Counted from the stretch's first letter, positions 26,321 through 34,574 are shown. The stretch: DNA of 64,000 bases from Bradyrhizobium sp. C9 (GCF_002532045.1 NZ_NWTG01000014.1:124001-188000), one strand, 5' to 3'. A program made the numbers and translations. Notes: generated from the sequence alone by a model not told the origin.

Positions 26321-26482
26321 AGAAACCTCTGCGTTCAAATGCCGCACGATCGCGGCCTCGGTTCCTGTGAAGCGGCTCATAACGCGATTGTTCAATAGGG
26401 AAATACACCTCTGGTTGAGCGAGAGAGCCAGTTCGGCGCACTTCCGCGCGCTGCGCTCGTCCGCAATAGAAGGAGGTGTCGC

Positions 26483-26776
26483 ATGGCGTTCCTGTTTTTC
26501 AATTTCCGCAACATGGGCCTCAGCGAGGCGCTCGCCAATGTCGGTGAGCTCAAGGGCGTCGTCGCCAACACGCTGAAGCAGAGCGGCTTCACCGATGTCG
26601 TCAACACCCAGTCGGAGGTCGCCGGCAACAAGAACGGCGTCCGCGTGTCCATCCTGCATCTGCACAATGTCGATCGGCAGTTCTGGCAGGTGTTCATGGC
26701 CGGCGGCGATACTGCCGCCACCAAGCAGACGCTCGACGACGTCGTGAACAAGGTCGAGCATCTCGCCTTCCTCTAG
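26483..26776 (+). CDS. Hypothetical 97-residue protein
   Basis: Starts MAFLFFNFRNMGLSEALANV with a strong AGGAGG site. It is a compact soluble protein with the pattern of a small alpha/beta fold (GVRVSILHLHNVDRQFWQVF, then GGDTAATKQTLDDVVNKVEH). There is no signal peptide, metal motif or family I can name. It stands alone, 160 bp after the GNAT gene, and is followed by a hairpin shared with the convergent oxygenase-esterase gene. Confidence 0.7.
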   Translation: MAFLFFNFRNMGLSEALANVGELKGVVANTLKQSGFTDVVNTQSEVAGNKNGVRVSILHLHNVDRQFWQVFMAGGDTAATKQTLDDVVNKVEHLAFL

Positions 26777-26824
26777 AGCTTCCGGTTCTGATTGAAACAG
26801 CACCGGAGCTCCGCAGTCGTGCGA

Positions 26825-26851
26825 AATCCCCGCGGCAAGCCAGCGGGGATT
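26825..26851. terminator. Hairpin between convergent genes, possible bidirectional terminator
   Basis: Perfect 9-bp arms AATCCCCGC and GCGGGGATT around a 9-base loop, in the 84-bp gap between the 97-residue gene and the end of the oxygenase-esterase gene. There is no T-run in either direction, so Rho-independent activity is uncertain. Confidence 0.45.
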
Positions 26852-26860
26852 AGCGCTCCT

Positions 26861-29533
26861 CTAATTCGCTGCCGCGTTGACCTTCGGCGCGGCGACGTTG
26901 TCCTGCTCCAGCTCCTCGGGCAGTCCGGCGAAACGCCTTAGCGCCTTCGCCATCTTCACCCGACCGGCGACGCCGGTGATGATGACGTCGACCATCACGA
27001 ACGACGAGTGGAAGTGACCCTGTGCCTTGAGCTGCTCGACCTTGACGCCGGCCTTCGCGAGCGCATCGCCATAGGCAATGCCCTCGTCGCGCAGCGGATC
27101 GAACTCGCTGGTCGCGATGAACGCCGGCGGCAGGCCCTCGAGCTTGCCGCGCAACGGCGCGACGCGCGGATCGGCGCGGTCGGCCGGCGAGCAGTACAGG
27201 TCCCAGAACCAGAACATCAGCCCGCGGGTCAGGAAGTAGCCGGCCGCGTTGTCGACATAGGACGGCCGGTCGAACGAGGAGTCGGTGACCGGGCAGATCA
27301 GCAGCTGGCCCGCGATCTCGGGCCCGCCGCGATCGCGCGCGAGCTGGCAGGTCACGGCCGCGATGTTGCCGCCGGCGCTCCAGCCCGCGACCAGCACCGG
27401 GCCCGCTTTGCCGCCGAGCTCGGCGGTGTGGGCTGCGATCCAGCGCGTCGCCGCATAGCCGTCCTCGGCCGCAGCCGGGAAGCGATGCTCGGGTGCGTGG
27501 CGATAGCCGACGCTGACGATGATCATGCCGGTGCGCCGGCACAGATCGCGGCAGAACGGATCGTCCGACAGCTCGTCGCCGAGCACCCAGCCGCCGCCGT
27601 GGAAATACACCACAATCGGATGCGGCCCCGGCGTTGCGGGCCGGTAGAGCTTGTACGGCAGCGGCCCTTCAGCGCCCTGCAGCATGCCGGTGTCGACCTC
27701 GCCGACCGGACGGCCCGCTGGACGGCCCTTGTTGAACTCGTTGAGGAAGTCGCGCGCGCCCTGCGCCCCCATCGTCTCGATCGGCGGCAGGTTCATCTCG
27801 CCGAGCATATTGAGCACCAGCCGCACGTCCGGCTGCAAACGCACCACCTCGCCGTCATTGCACTGCTCGGCAACGCCGGGACCCGAGAGCTTGAAGCCGA
27901 GCATGCCGCGCCCGACCACCTCGTTGCAGATGCTGCGATACGGGCCGACGCCGCCGGTATAGGGCATCACGCCCTGCGGCTTGCCCGGCACGTTGGCGCC
28001 CGTGTACCAGGTGTTGGCGAGACGATGCAGCGTCAGCGTCGCGCAATCGGCCATGTGGCGTTCCCAGCCGGCCTGCGCGGTCTCGGTTGCTTCCATCGTG
28101 GTGAAGCCGGCGTCGCGCAACGCGGCGATGCGATCGACCACCCAGTCGACATGCTGCTCGATCGAGACAGCCATGTTCGACAGCACCGACGGGCTGCCGG
28201 GACCGGTGATCATGAACAGATTGGGGAAGCCCGCGACGGTGACGCCGAGATAGGTTTGCGGTCCGTGCGCCCAGACATCCGACAGCGACTTGCCGCCGCG
28301 ACCGGAGATCGGATGCACCGCCATGATGGCGCCGGTCATCGCGTCGAAGCCGGTGGCGAACACGATGACGTCGACATCGAAGCTGCGCTTGTCGGTCGAG
28401 ATGCCGCCGCCCGTGATCGCCTTGATCGGCTCCTGCCGCAGATTGACCAGCGTTACGTTCGGACGGTTGTAGGTCGCATAGTAGTTGGTATCGAGGCAGG
28501 GACGCTTGGCGCCGAACGGATGATCGTGCGGGGCCAGCGCCGCGGCGATCTCCGGATCCTTGACCACGGCACCGATCTTCTCGCGGATCAGATCGGCGAC
28601 CAGCCGGTTGCCGTCGACATCGACCGCCTGGTCGGCCCACAACTGGGTCAGGATGTGGACGAGGTCACCCGCCGCCCACGCCTTCTCGAACCGCTCGCGG
28701 CGTTCCGCATCGCTCAATTGCCAGCTCACCACGGTCTGCTGCGGATACGGCACACCGGCCATCGACCAGCGCGCCTGCTCGCGATAGGCCGCGCGGTCGG
28801 TCTCGAAGAAGGTCTTGCGATCTTCCGGCGCCGGACCATTGCCGGCCGGCAGCGCGAAGTTCGGCGTGCGCTGGAACACTGTGAGCTGCGCGGCCTGTTC
28901 GGCGATCAGCGGGATCGACTGAATGCCCGACGATCCGGTGCCGATCACGGCAACGCGCTTGCCCTTCAGATCGACGCCCTGATGCGGCCAGCGCCCGGTG
29001 AAATAGATGTCGCCTTTGAAATCCTTGACGCCGTCGATCTCCGGCGGCTTCGGCGACGACAGGCAGCCGGTCGCCATGATGTAGTAACGACACGAGACAC
29101 TGGCGCCGTTGTTGGTCGCGATCAGCCAGCGTGACGTCGCATCATCCCAGGTCGCCTGCGTCACCTTGGTGCCGAACCTGATATCGCGGCGCAGATCGTA
29201 GCGGTCGGCGACGAAGCCGAGATAGCGCAGGATTTCCGGCTGCGTCGCGTATTTCTCCGACCAGGTCCACGCCTGATCGAGCTCGGGATCGAACGTGTAG
29301 CTGTAATCGATGGTCTGGATGTCGCAGCGCGCGCCGGGATACCGGTTCCAGTACCAGGTGCCGCCGACATCGGCGCCCTCTTCGAGCGCAACCGCCGAGA
29401 AGCCCGCCTTGCGCAGCCGATGCAGCAGATAGAGACCTGCGAAACCGGCGCCGACGACCGCGACGTCGACCTGCTGCGTGGTTCCGCTGTGCGTGGAGTC
29501 CGAAGCGCGTGCTGCAACCGCTGCGTCTGGCAT
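26861..29533 (-). CDS. Fusion of Baeyer-Villiger-type flavin monooxygenase and HSL-family esterase
   Basis: An 890-residue two-enzyme protein. Residues 20-560 are a class B flavin monooxygenase: FAD loop GAGFAG (28-33), BVMO-type motif GGTWYWNRYPGARCD (57-71), NADPH loop GTGSSG (198-203) and FATGFD (392-397). Residues 615-885 are a hormone-sensitive-lipase-type esterase with HGGGW (645-649), nucleophile Ser719 in GWSAGG, probable acid Asp812 (FDPLRDEG) and a terminal His at 840 or 842. A BVMO turns a ketone into an ester that the esterase could cleave, so a one-protein ketone-to-acid route is likely. In the BVMO fingerprint FxGxxxHxxxWP the His is Phe178 here. Ketone substrate unknown. Confidence 0.93.
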   Translation of the reverse strand: MPDAAVAARASDSTHSGTTQQVDVAVVGAGFAGLYLLHRLRKAGFSAVALEEGADVGGTWYWNRYPGARCDIQTIDYSYTFDPELDQAWTWSEKYATQPEILRYLGFVADRYDLRRDIRFGTKVTQATWDDATSRWLIATNNGASVSCRYYIMATGCLSSPKPPEIDGVKDFKGDIYFTGRWPHQGVDLKGKRVAVIGTGSSGIQSIPLIAEQAAQLTVFQRTPNFALPAGNGPAPEDRKTFFETDRAAYREQARWSMAGVPYPQQTVVSWQLSDAERRERFEKAWAAGDLVHILTQLWADQAVDVDGNRLVADLIREKIGAVVKDPEIAAALAPHDHPFGAKRPCLDTNYYATYNRPNVTLVNLRQEPIKAITGGGISTDKRSFDVDVIVFATGFDAMTGAIMAVHPISGRGGKSLSDVWAHGPQTYLGVTVAGFPNLFMITGPGSPSVLSNMAVSIEQHVDWVVDRIAALRDAGFTTMEATETAQAGWERHMADCATLTLHRLANTWYTGANVPGKPQGVMPYTGGVGPYRSICNEVVGRGMLGFKLSGPGVAEQCNDGEVVRLQPDVRLVLNMLGEMNLPPIETMGAQGARDFLNEFNKGRPAGRPVGEVDTGMLQGAEGPLPYKLYRPATPGPHPIVVYFHGGGWVLGDELSDDPFCRDLCRRTGMIIVSVGYRHAPEHRFPAAAEDGYAATRWIAAHTAELGGKAGPVLVAGWSAGGNIAAVTCQLARDRGGPEIAGQLLICPVTDSSFDRPSYVDNAAGYFLTRGLMFWFWDLYCSPADRADPRVAPLRGKLEGLPPAFIATSEFDPLRDEGIAYGDALAKAGVKVEQLKAQGHFHSSFVMVDVIITGVAGRVKMAKALRRFAGLPEELEQDNVAAPKVNAAAN

Positions 29534-29908
29534 GCCATTCCTCCCGTATGTTTTGATTTGACGGAAGGCTAGCCCTGCGCTTTCAGTTTGTCATCACGAC
29601 AAACGCAATCTGAGGTCGCCGCAATTGTGACGCGTGCGGCCTGGAGCAAGATGCGTAGCGTGTGGACGCAAGTAGTGACGACGCAACGGGTACGGACGGC
29701 ACCACACACTTCAATGTCGTCCCGGCGAATGCCGGGACCCATAACCACCGATGGACATTGTTGCGCATCGGTGGAACGACGAGTCCCCTTCACAACGTCC
29801 GCTGCAGAGTATGGGTCCCGGCTTTCGCCGGGACGACACCGAATATTTGGCCCCGCTTGTGAATCACGAACTCGCTTGTTCTCAAAGTGACGGGACCCGC
29901 ATTGTGCA
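29534..29908. other. Intergenic region upstream of the oxygenase-esterase gene
   Basis: About 375 bp that contain the 122-bp repeat described above and presumably the oxygenase-esterase promoter on its left side. Nothing else recognisable. Confidence 0.5.
29716..29837. repeat. Intergenic repeat with GTCGTCCCGGC terminal inverted ends
   Basis: A 122-bp element whose ends are inverted copies of a 27-bp sequence with few mismatches: GTCGTCCCGGCGAATGCCGG on the left and its partner ending CCGGGACGAC on the right. The inner boxes GGACCCATAACCACCG and GAGTATGGGTCC are part of the arms. Elements of this form are abundant between Bradyrhizobium genes. Short open frames crossing it (29569-29890) are not genes. 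Confidence 0.85.
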
Positions 29909-30613
29909 CTACACCGACCGCATCAAACCGCCATCGACGCGAATGTTCTGTCCGGTGATGTAGCCTGCGCCCTCGGAAACGAGGAACGCGATCGTCGCTG
30001 CGATCTCCTCCGCCTTGCCGTAGCGCTTCATCGGCACGCTGTCGCGGCGCGCGTCGGTTGCCGGCAGGCTGTCGATCCAGCCCGGCAGCACATTGTTCAT
30101 GCGGACATTGTCGGCGGCGTAGCTGTCGGTGAACAGTTTTGTGAACGCGGCGAGCCCGGCGCGGAACACAGCCGAGGTCGGAAACATCGCGCTCGGCTCG
30201 AATGCCCAGGCGGTCGAGATGTTGACGATCGCCCCCGACTTCTGCGCCTGCATGTGAGGTGCGACCAGACGTGTCGGGCGGATCACGTTCATCAGGTAGA
30301 CGTCGAGGCCGGTGTGCCACTGCTCGTCGGTCAGTTCCAGCACACCCGCGCGCGGGCCGTGGCCGGCGCTGTTGACCAGCGCATCGATGCGGCCCCAGCG
30401 CGCCATCACGCCGTCGACGGCGCGCTCCAGATCATCGTTCGAACGGTTCGAGCCGGTGAAGCCGATGCCGCCGAGTTCGGCGGCGAGCGCCTCGCCCTTG
30501 CCCGACGACGACAGGATCGCAACGCGAAATCCATCCGCGGCAAGCCGCCGTGCCGCCGCCGCTCCCATGCCGCTGCCGCCTGCGGTGACGAGTGCGACCT
30601 TCTCTGTTGTCAT
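29909..30613 (-). CDS. SDR-family protein lacking the catalytic Tyr and Lys
   Basis: A 234-residue short-chain dehydrogenase/reductase fold. The cofactor loop TAGGSGMG is at 10-17, NSAG at 81-84, and the Ser-bearing segment VNISTAW at 130-136. The C-terminal signature GYITGQNIRVDGG is intact. At the catalytic YxxxK position the sequence reads TSAVF (146-150), so both Tyr and Lys are replaced. Either it uses another mechanism or it is not an active dehydrogenase. The start MTTEKVALVTAGG was chosen; the longer frame to 30766 is not conserved in character. It lies 90 bp downstream of the 64-residue gene on the same strand. Confidence 0.88.
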   Translation of the reverse strand: MTTEKVALVTAGGSGMGAAAARRLAADGFRVAILSSSGKGEALAAELGGIGFTGSNRSNDDLERAVDGVMARWGRIDALVNSAGHGPRAGVLELTDEQWHTGLDVYLMNVIRPTRLVAPHMQAQKSGAIVNISTAWAFEPSAMFPTSAVFRAGLAAFTKLFTDSYAADNVRMNNVLPGWIDSLPATDARRDSVPMKRYGKAEEIAATIAFLVSEGAGYITGQNIRVDGGLMRSV

Positions 30614-30702
30614 GATCGAGATCCCATTGATGACGAACCTGAAGCAAGGTCTATCATCAGGGATCACGCGGCGCGACAGCCGGTCTGCCGCACCGCGTCC
30701 CG

Positions 30703-30897
30703 CTACTTCCGGAACACCTGCTTCGAACCGGCGTCGAACCTCGCCACCGGCCGATCCATCTGCCACAGTTCGATATCATGACGGTCGACAAGACGACTGG
30801 CCGATGTGACGGCTGCATCGTCGTCGCTGCAATCCATGTTGACCACGCCGATGGATCGGCTGTGCGGTCCGACGATGTAGGCGCGATAGGTCGTCAT
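30703..30897 (-). CDS. Small conserved hypothetical protein (64 residues)
   Basis: Starts MTTYRAYIVGPHSRSIGVVN and ends ELWQMDRPVARFDAGSKQVF-RK. The layout (TYRAY, then DDDAAVTSASRLVDRHDIEL, then WQxxR) matches a small soluble protein type that I recall as very common in Bradyrhizobium, often in several copies, with no known function. A GGAG-like stretch (AGCCGGAGAACGAAG) precedes the start. Confidence 0.75.
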   Translation of the reverse strand: MTTYRAYIVGPHSRSIGVVNMDCSDDDAAVTSASRLVDRHDIELWQMDRPVARFDAGSKQVFRK

Positions 30898-31037
30898 CTT
30901 CGTTCTCCGGCTGTTGCGGCGAAGATGAGCGCGAGCACGTATGAATTCGAGAAGAACCGCGACGGGATCTTATAAAGACGGAATAAGCGCCCGCCGCGAA
31001 CAGCCCGCCAGGCGCGGCAGGCCGCTCGGGACTGCCG

Positions 31038-31421
31038 TCAGGCCGGCGCGCCGTTCTTGAGCAGCTTGGTCACGGCCGCGACCAGCTCGTCGGGCGAGAA
31101 CGGCTTGTTGAGCAGCACGCTATCCGGCACGCCCCGGGTCGGCCACTCGTCGCCGCCACCGCCGGTGATGTAGAGCACCGGGAATGACGGATCGATCTCG
31201 CGGGCGCCACGCGCCACGCGCCAGCCGTCGAGCCGGCCGAGCAAGCGAATGTCGGTCACCAGCGCGCTGTATTTGGTGCGGAACGCCTTGAGCAGCGTCA
31301 GTGCTTCCTCACCCGAGCCCGCGATCGCCGGCTCATAGCCGCCATCCCTCAGGGCGTCCTCTACCATCATCTGAAGATCACGATCGTCTTCGATGACGAG
31401 AATGATCGGCACGTCTTGCAA
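31038..31421 (-). CDS. Receiver-only response regulator (CheY-like)
   Basis: A single receiver domain of 127 residues if translation begins at TTG (31421), which has a GGGGGA site a few bases upstream. The upstream in-frame ATG (31496) would add 25 unconserved residues. Phospho-acceptor Asp57 lies in LVTDIRLLGR, the acidic pair is in VIEDDRD, Thr86 in YITGG and Lys106 in LLNKPF. There is no output domain and no kinase next to it, so it probably relays or sequesters phosphate for a hybrid kinase encoded elsewhere. Confidence 0.88.
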   Translation of the reverse strand: MQDVPIILVIEDDRDLQMMVEDALRDGGYEPAIAGSGEEALTLLKAFRTKYSALVTDIRLLGRLDGWRVARGAREIDPSFPVLYITGGGGDEWPTRGVPDSVLLNKPFSPDELVAAVTKLLKNGAPA

Positions 31422-31532
31422 AGCTATCCCCCAGAAATCAGCCGGGTGCGCCCGGCTCCGCGAGCATATGCAGCAAATAGTGGCTACCGTTTGCACGGCA
31501 CCCCCAGTACAAATACGGGTATCAGACGCGTC

Positions 31533-32750
31533 CTATTCGTCGGCGAATTCGTCTTCTTCGTTGACCCCCGCTTTACCCCGCGGAGCCGGCTTTCTGCCGC
31601 CAAGCGATCCTGTGACATAAGGTTCGCGCGCTGCATAGGGGCTTCGGCCGCCGGCGCGCGCCGCGACCTCTTCGCCGGAGACGGCAGCGGGCTGGCAGAT
31701 CAGGCGCCGGCTGGCCCGGCGCATCAGATCCACATGGATGTGGTCGTAGTGATAGACGTTGGAACCCGGCGCCAGCACCGTGGTGAATTGCTGGCAGGCG
31801 GCGGCCTGGACATCGCGCAGAAAGCCCTGCTCCTCGGGCAGGCCCTTCCAGCCGTCCTTCACCGAGATGCGCCGGCCGTCAGAGAGCGTGAAGGCCGCAA
31901 TATCGAGCGCATTGCCGAAGGCGTGCTCGGAAATATGCGCGTGCGAATTGCCGTTCATGCCGCGGCAGGAATAGGCCGAAATCTGCTTGATCTCGACGAC
32001 GCGCGCACCGAACCAGCGTTGCGCCGCCGGCTGCACCGAATCGGCAAGCCAGCGCTCCAGCACCGAGACGATCGGGCATGCCAACGTTGCGGCAGGCTTT
32101 ACTGCAACCGGACCGACCGTCATCACCGAATTGCCGTTCGACGGGCCGAGCCGCGGCGGCGGCGCCGCGCCGGACGGCTGCTGGGAATAAGGTGCAGGTG
32201 AGTAAGGCGCGGCCGCGCCCTCGCGCTGCGGATTGCCGGGCAGGCCCGGATAGTAAGGTCGCTCGCCGCGGGCATCGGGCGAGCCATCCGGCGGCAGGTC
32301 GATCTCGCCCTGCTGCGGCGGGACACCGGGCGCCGACAGCGACACCGGTCCGTTCGGCTGGCTGCCATAGTTCGGCTGGCCGACCGCCTGTTCGGAATAC
32401 GGCGCCTGCGCGGGTGGCGGGCCCGGCTGACGATTGATCGGCCAACGCGGCTGGTTGCCGACCGACGCCGGTGGACGCAGGCTGTCGTCGGCAAATCCGT
32501 AAGCCGAACTGGCCTCGCCGAGCGCGGCCACCTTGAGCGGAAACTCGGCGCCGCAGACGCCGGGGCCGGAAATCGGATCGATGCGGACGAGGTCCGGACC
32601 TTCCTTGACCGCGCCGGATTTCAGGCATGCGGCCTCGGCCTCGGCCCGCCACGGTTCGCGCTCGGCAGTCTGAAACAGACCGCGGCCGCAACCAGCAAGC
32701 GACACAAGGACAAGGGAGCCGACGAGATACAAACGAACTCCACGCGTCAT
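31533..32750 (-). CDS. Extensin-like C-terminal domain lipoprotein (putative LAS-type peptidase)
   Basis: A 405-residue lipoprotein with lipobox LAGC (Cys21). A Pro/Gly/Gln-rich spacer covers about residues 90-215. The extensin-like domain is at about 225-355: SHAHISEHAFGNALDIAAF and YHYDHIHVDL reproduce the H-x6-D and HxH zinc pattern of D-Ala-D-Ala/LAS metallopeptidases. It is probably anchored in the outer membrane and may trim peptidoglycan cross-links. A Glu/Asp-rich tail ends the protein. It is a monocistron; the 426-bp region upstream separates it from the divergent 31-residue gene. Confidence 0.88.
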   Translation of the reverse strand: MTRGVRLYLVGSLVLVSLAGCGRGLFQTAEREPWRAEAEAACLKSGAVKEGPDLVRIDPISGPGVCGAEFPLKVAALGEASSAYGFADDSLRPPASVGNQPRWPINRQPGPPPAQAPYSEQAVGQPNYGSQPNGPVSLSAPGVPPQQGEIDLPPDGSPDARGERPYYPGLPGNPQREGAAAPYSPAPYSQQPSGAAPPPRLGPSNGNSVMTVGPVAVKPAATLACPIVSVLERWLADSVQPAAQRWFGARVVEIKQISAYSCRGMNGNSHAHISEHAFGNALDIAAFTLSDGRRISVKDGWKGLPEEQGFLRDVQAAACQQFTTVLAPGSNVYHYDHIHVDLMRRASRRLICQPAAVSGEEVAARAGGRSPYAAREPYVTGSLGGRKPAPRGKAGVNEEDEFADE

Positions 32751-33176
32751 GGCGCGGAGGTTCTGCGAATTTGATTAAAGACTCTTCAACGCATTTCGAT
32801 CGTTTGATTTCAGCTGTGTTTAACCATGCAGTGGAACCCGGTCGCGCAATCCACGCGATCGCATCGCTGTGTCACCAATCATCGCGAATGCTCCGCATCG
32901 TCATTCATCTTTAGATTGCGCTGCCGAGTACTGCAATCTTGCCGAAAACTTACAGACGGTATCCGGGGCGGGCAGCCGGTCCGTAACCCGCAACGCCGCG
33001 GAATTTATTTGCGGGCGCTTCAACGCCTTGATTCGCCGTCTGTTTGAGCCACGCATCGCAATGCGGCATCAGACGGGAACAGAGGGCTTGGCAGCAAGGC
33101 TGACTTTTTCGGCCAGGAACCACTTGCTAGCTTTTGCGTTAATGCGGGCAGCGTTGTGAACCGAGGGAGCTTCCCA
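32751..33176. other. Divergent intergenic region upstream of the extensin-like gene and the 31-residue gene
   Basis: 426 bp without a recognised gene. It carries an EcfG-type promoter near its right end (listed separately). No tRNA or other RNA was recognised in the remainder. Confidence 0.5.
33116..33140 (+). promoter_or_regulatory. EcfG-type general stress promoter
   Basis: GGAAC at 33116-33120 and CGTT at 33137-33140, spaced exactly 16 bp. This is the EcfG consensus of Bradyrhizobium and related alphaproteobacteria. It lies 36 bp upstream of the ATG of the 31-residue membrane protein. Confidence 0.8.
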
Positions 33177-33272
33177 ATGGATTTCGCGAGTCCTCTGCTG
33201 AGCAAGCTGAGCATTGTGGCCGCGTACATCGCGTTCGCCTTCGTCGGCGCCATCATTCTCGGCGTGTTCTGA
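33177..33272 (+). CDS. 31-residue single-pass membrane protein under a stress promoter
   Basis: Starts MDFASPLLSKLSIVAAYIAF and ends FVGAIILGVF. Almost the whole length after residue 8 is one transmembrane helix. A GAGGGAG ribosome-binding site precedes the ATG by 7 bases. It is bracketed by a perfect EcfG promoter and a strong terminator, so it is a self-contained transcription unit. I recall near-identical miniature proteins in other Bradyrhizobium genomes, but no function. Confidence 0.8.
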   Translation: MDFASPLLSKLSIVAAYIAFAFVGAIILGVF

Positions 33273-33294
33273 AGCATTCGACAGGCATGAGTTC

Positions 33295-33332
33295 AGCGCC
33301 CGGCGGCCGCCCCCACCGGGCGCTTTGCTTTT
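33295..33332 (+). terminator. Rho-independent terminator of the 31-residue gene
   Basis: Perfect 9-bp arms AGCGCCCGG (33295-33303) and CCGGGCGCT (33316-33324), followed by TTGCTTTTC. It begins 23 bp after the stop codon. Confidence 0.8.
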
Positions 33333-33341
33333 CTCTCACCC

Positions 33342-33437
33342 CGTCATCCTGAGGAGCCGCGAAGCGGCGTCTCGAAGGATGCATGGCCACAGTCGGGCCG
33401 TCGATCCTTCGAGGCTCGCTCGCTCGCACCTCCAGCG
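33342..33437. repeat. Intergenic palindromic repeat (CGTCATCCTGAGGAGCCGCG type)
   Basis: Begins CGTCATCCTGAGGAGC and contains a perfect inverted pair CTCGAAGGAT (33371-33380) / ATCCTTCGAG (33404-33413). This is a well-known kind of dispersed repeat in Bradyrhizobium. It overlaps the 3' part of the minus-strand frame 33253-33582, whose C-terminus is therefore repeat-derived. Confidence 0.85.
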
Positions 33438-33686
33438 ACAAAGGCGCGCAGACCGCAGCGTCGGCATGCAGCGCGTCGTTGCCGCGCTTCTGTTTCGACA
33501 TGTTGGTGTAGATGTCGTTATCGGCATGGGCGGCGGCGACGCTGCCGGCGAGCAGCAGCGCGACCAGGCTCAGGCGTTTCATGTTTGCCTCCATCGCTTG
33601 CGAAGACAGCAATTGACCTCCATCGGTCGCGCGCGAGGTGGCAAACGGTTCGACGGCGTCCGGTTACAAATTGGACAGCTGCGCGT

Positions 33687-34523
33687 TCAGGAGCGCGGCT
33701 CGCCCCGGAGTTGCCCCTGCGTGATCACGCGGTGCCGCGCGCGCGAGACTCGGACCCAGTCGGCACCGGTGCAGTAGACGCGACCGAGCGCGCAGGACAA
33801 TACCCGCAGTCTGTCGGCCCCCTTCAACTCGATCGTGCCGTAACGGATGGTGCCGTTGTCCTGGCCGGTGACGCCGCCATCCCAGCGCGCGTCCTGCTTC
33901 GGCTTCATGTTGATCAGCACCGTTTCACCGAGATCGCGCGTGGTCCTGTCGAGCGCATAGCCGCACAGCGCTGCGCCGCAGAGACGGATGCGCACCAGAT
34001 CGTTGGCTTCGGTCTGCCAGTCGCCGATCGGACCGTCGTCCGCCTCATCGGCCTGGTGCGAGACCTGCAGCACCGGCGGTGCCGGACGCGCGGGCGCTGC
34101 GGGTAGCGCAGCCGGCGGTGGCGGCGGAGCTGCGACGACCGGCGGCTGCGGCGTCATCACGCGCGGCGGCGACGGTGCTGACGGTGGCGGCGCGGCAGCC
34201 GGCGCGACTGGCGCGGGCTTGTACACGATGTTCGGCGGCGGCGCGGGAGGTGCTGCCGGCACAGGCGCGGGCAGCGCGCTAGCGGCCGGCGTGGCAGAGG
34301 CCGCTGCCGTCGCCGCGGACGCAGGCACCGGCTTGATCGCACGGCCGTTGTCAGCTTCGTCATCGCGCCTGGCGCCGCCCGACACCGAGACGCAGGACAA
34401 CGAGCGGCACCGCGTCGAATCGAGATGGACGCGGTGGCCGCCGATCGAGAACGAGATGCCTTCACCGGCATGGGCGAAGGGCGTGAACAGCATCAGCGCG
34501 ACGAGCAGGCAGAAGCGCTTCAT
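33687..34523 (-). CDS. Secreted protein with Pro/Ala-rich linker and DUF2147-like C-terminal domain (paralogue A)
   Basis: A 278-residue protein. Signal peptide MKRFCLLVALMLFTPFAHA, with a good GGAGG site. A conserved N-terminal motif follows (GEGISFSIGGHRVHLDSTRC, then RSLSCVSVSG), then a Pro/Ala linker (about 65-155). The C-terminal domain has the DUF2147-like pattern IGDWQTEANDLVRIRLCGAA, LCGYALD, ETVLINMKPK and LRVLSCAL. It is divergent from, and clearly paralogous to, the gene at 34705. Likely periplasmic; function unknown. Confidence 0.82.
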   Translation of the reverse strand: MKRFCLLVALMLFTPFAHAGEGISFSIGGHRVHLDSTRCRSLSCVSVSGGARRDDEADNGRAIKPVPASAATAAASATPAASALPAPVPAAPPAPPPNIVYKPAPVAPAAAPPPSAPSPPRVMTPQPPVVAAPPPPPAALPAAPARPAPPVLQVSHQADEADDGPIGDWQTEANDLVRIRLCGAALCGYALDRTTRDLGETVLINMKPKQDARWDGGVTGQDNGTIRYGTIELKGADRLRVLSCALGRVYCTGADWVRVSRARHRVITQGQLRGEPRS

Positions 34524-34574
34524 CGAAACCTCCAAAACATCCGATGACGCTAGAGGTGTTGTGCTCGCGGCGCA

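Larger units (their letters stand above)
33253..33582 (-). pseudogene. Truncated small secreted protein ending in repeat sequence
   Basis: The start MKRLSLVALLLAGSVAAAHA is a textbook signal peptide with a GGAGGC site. The first mature part (DNDIYTNMSKQKRGNDALHA, then DAAVC) looks like a real secreted protein. From about residue 48 the frame reads through the dispersed repeat and then into the terminator and tail of the convergent 31-residue gene. That composition (RASEPRRIDG, RRRFAAPQDD) is not protein-like. Most probably a repeat or deletion removed the original 3' part. It could still make a short secreted peptide. Confidence 0.65.

Noticed and set aside
29569..29963. Short overlapping open frames between the oxygenase-esterase and SDR genes
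   Set aside because: They cross the 122-bp inverted-end repeat and have no ribosome-binding sites or recognisable products.
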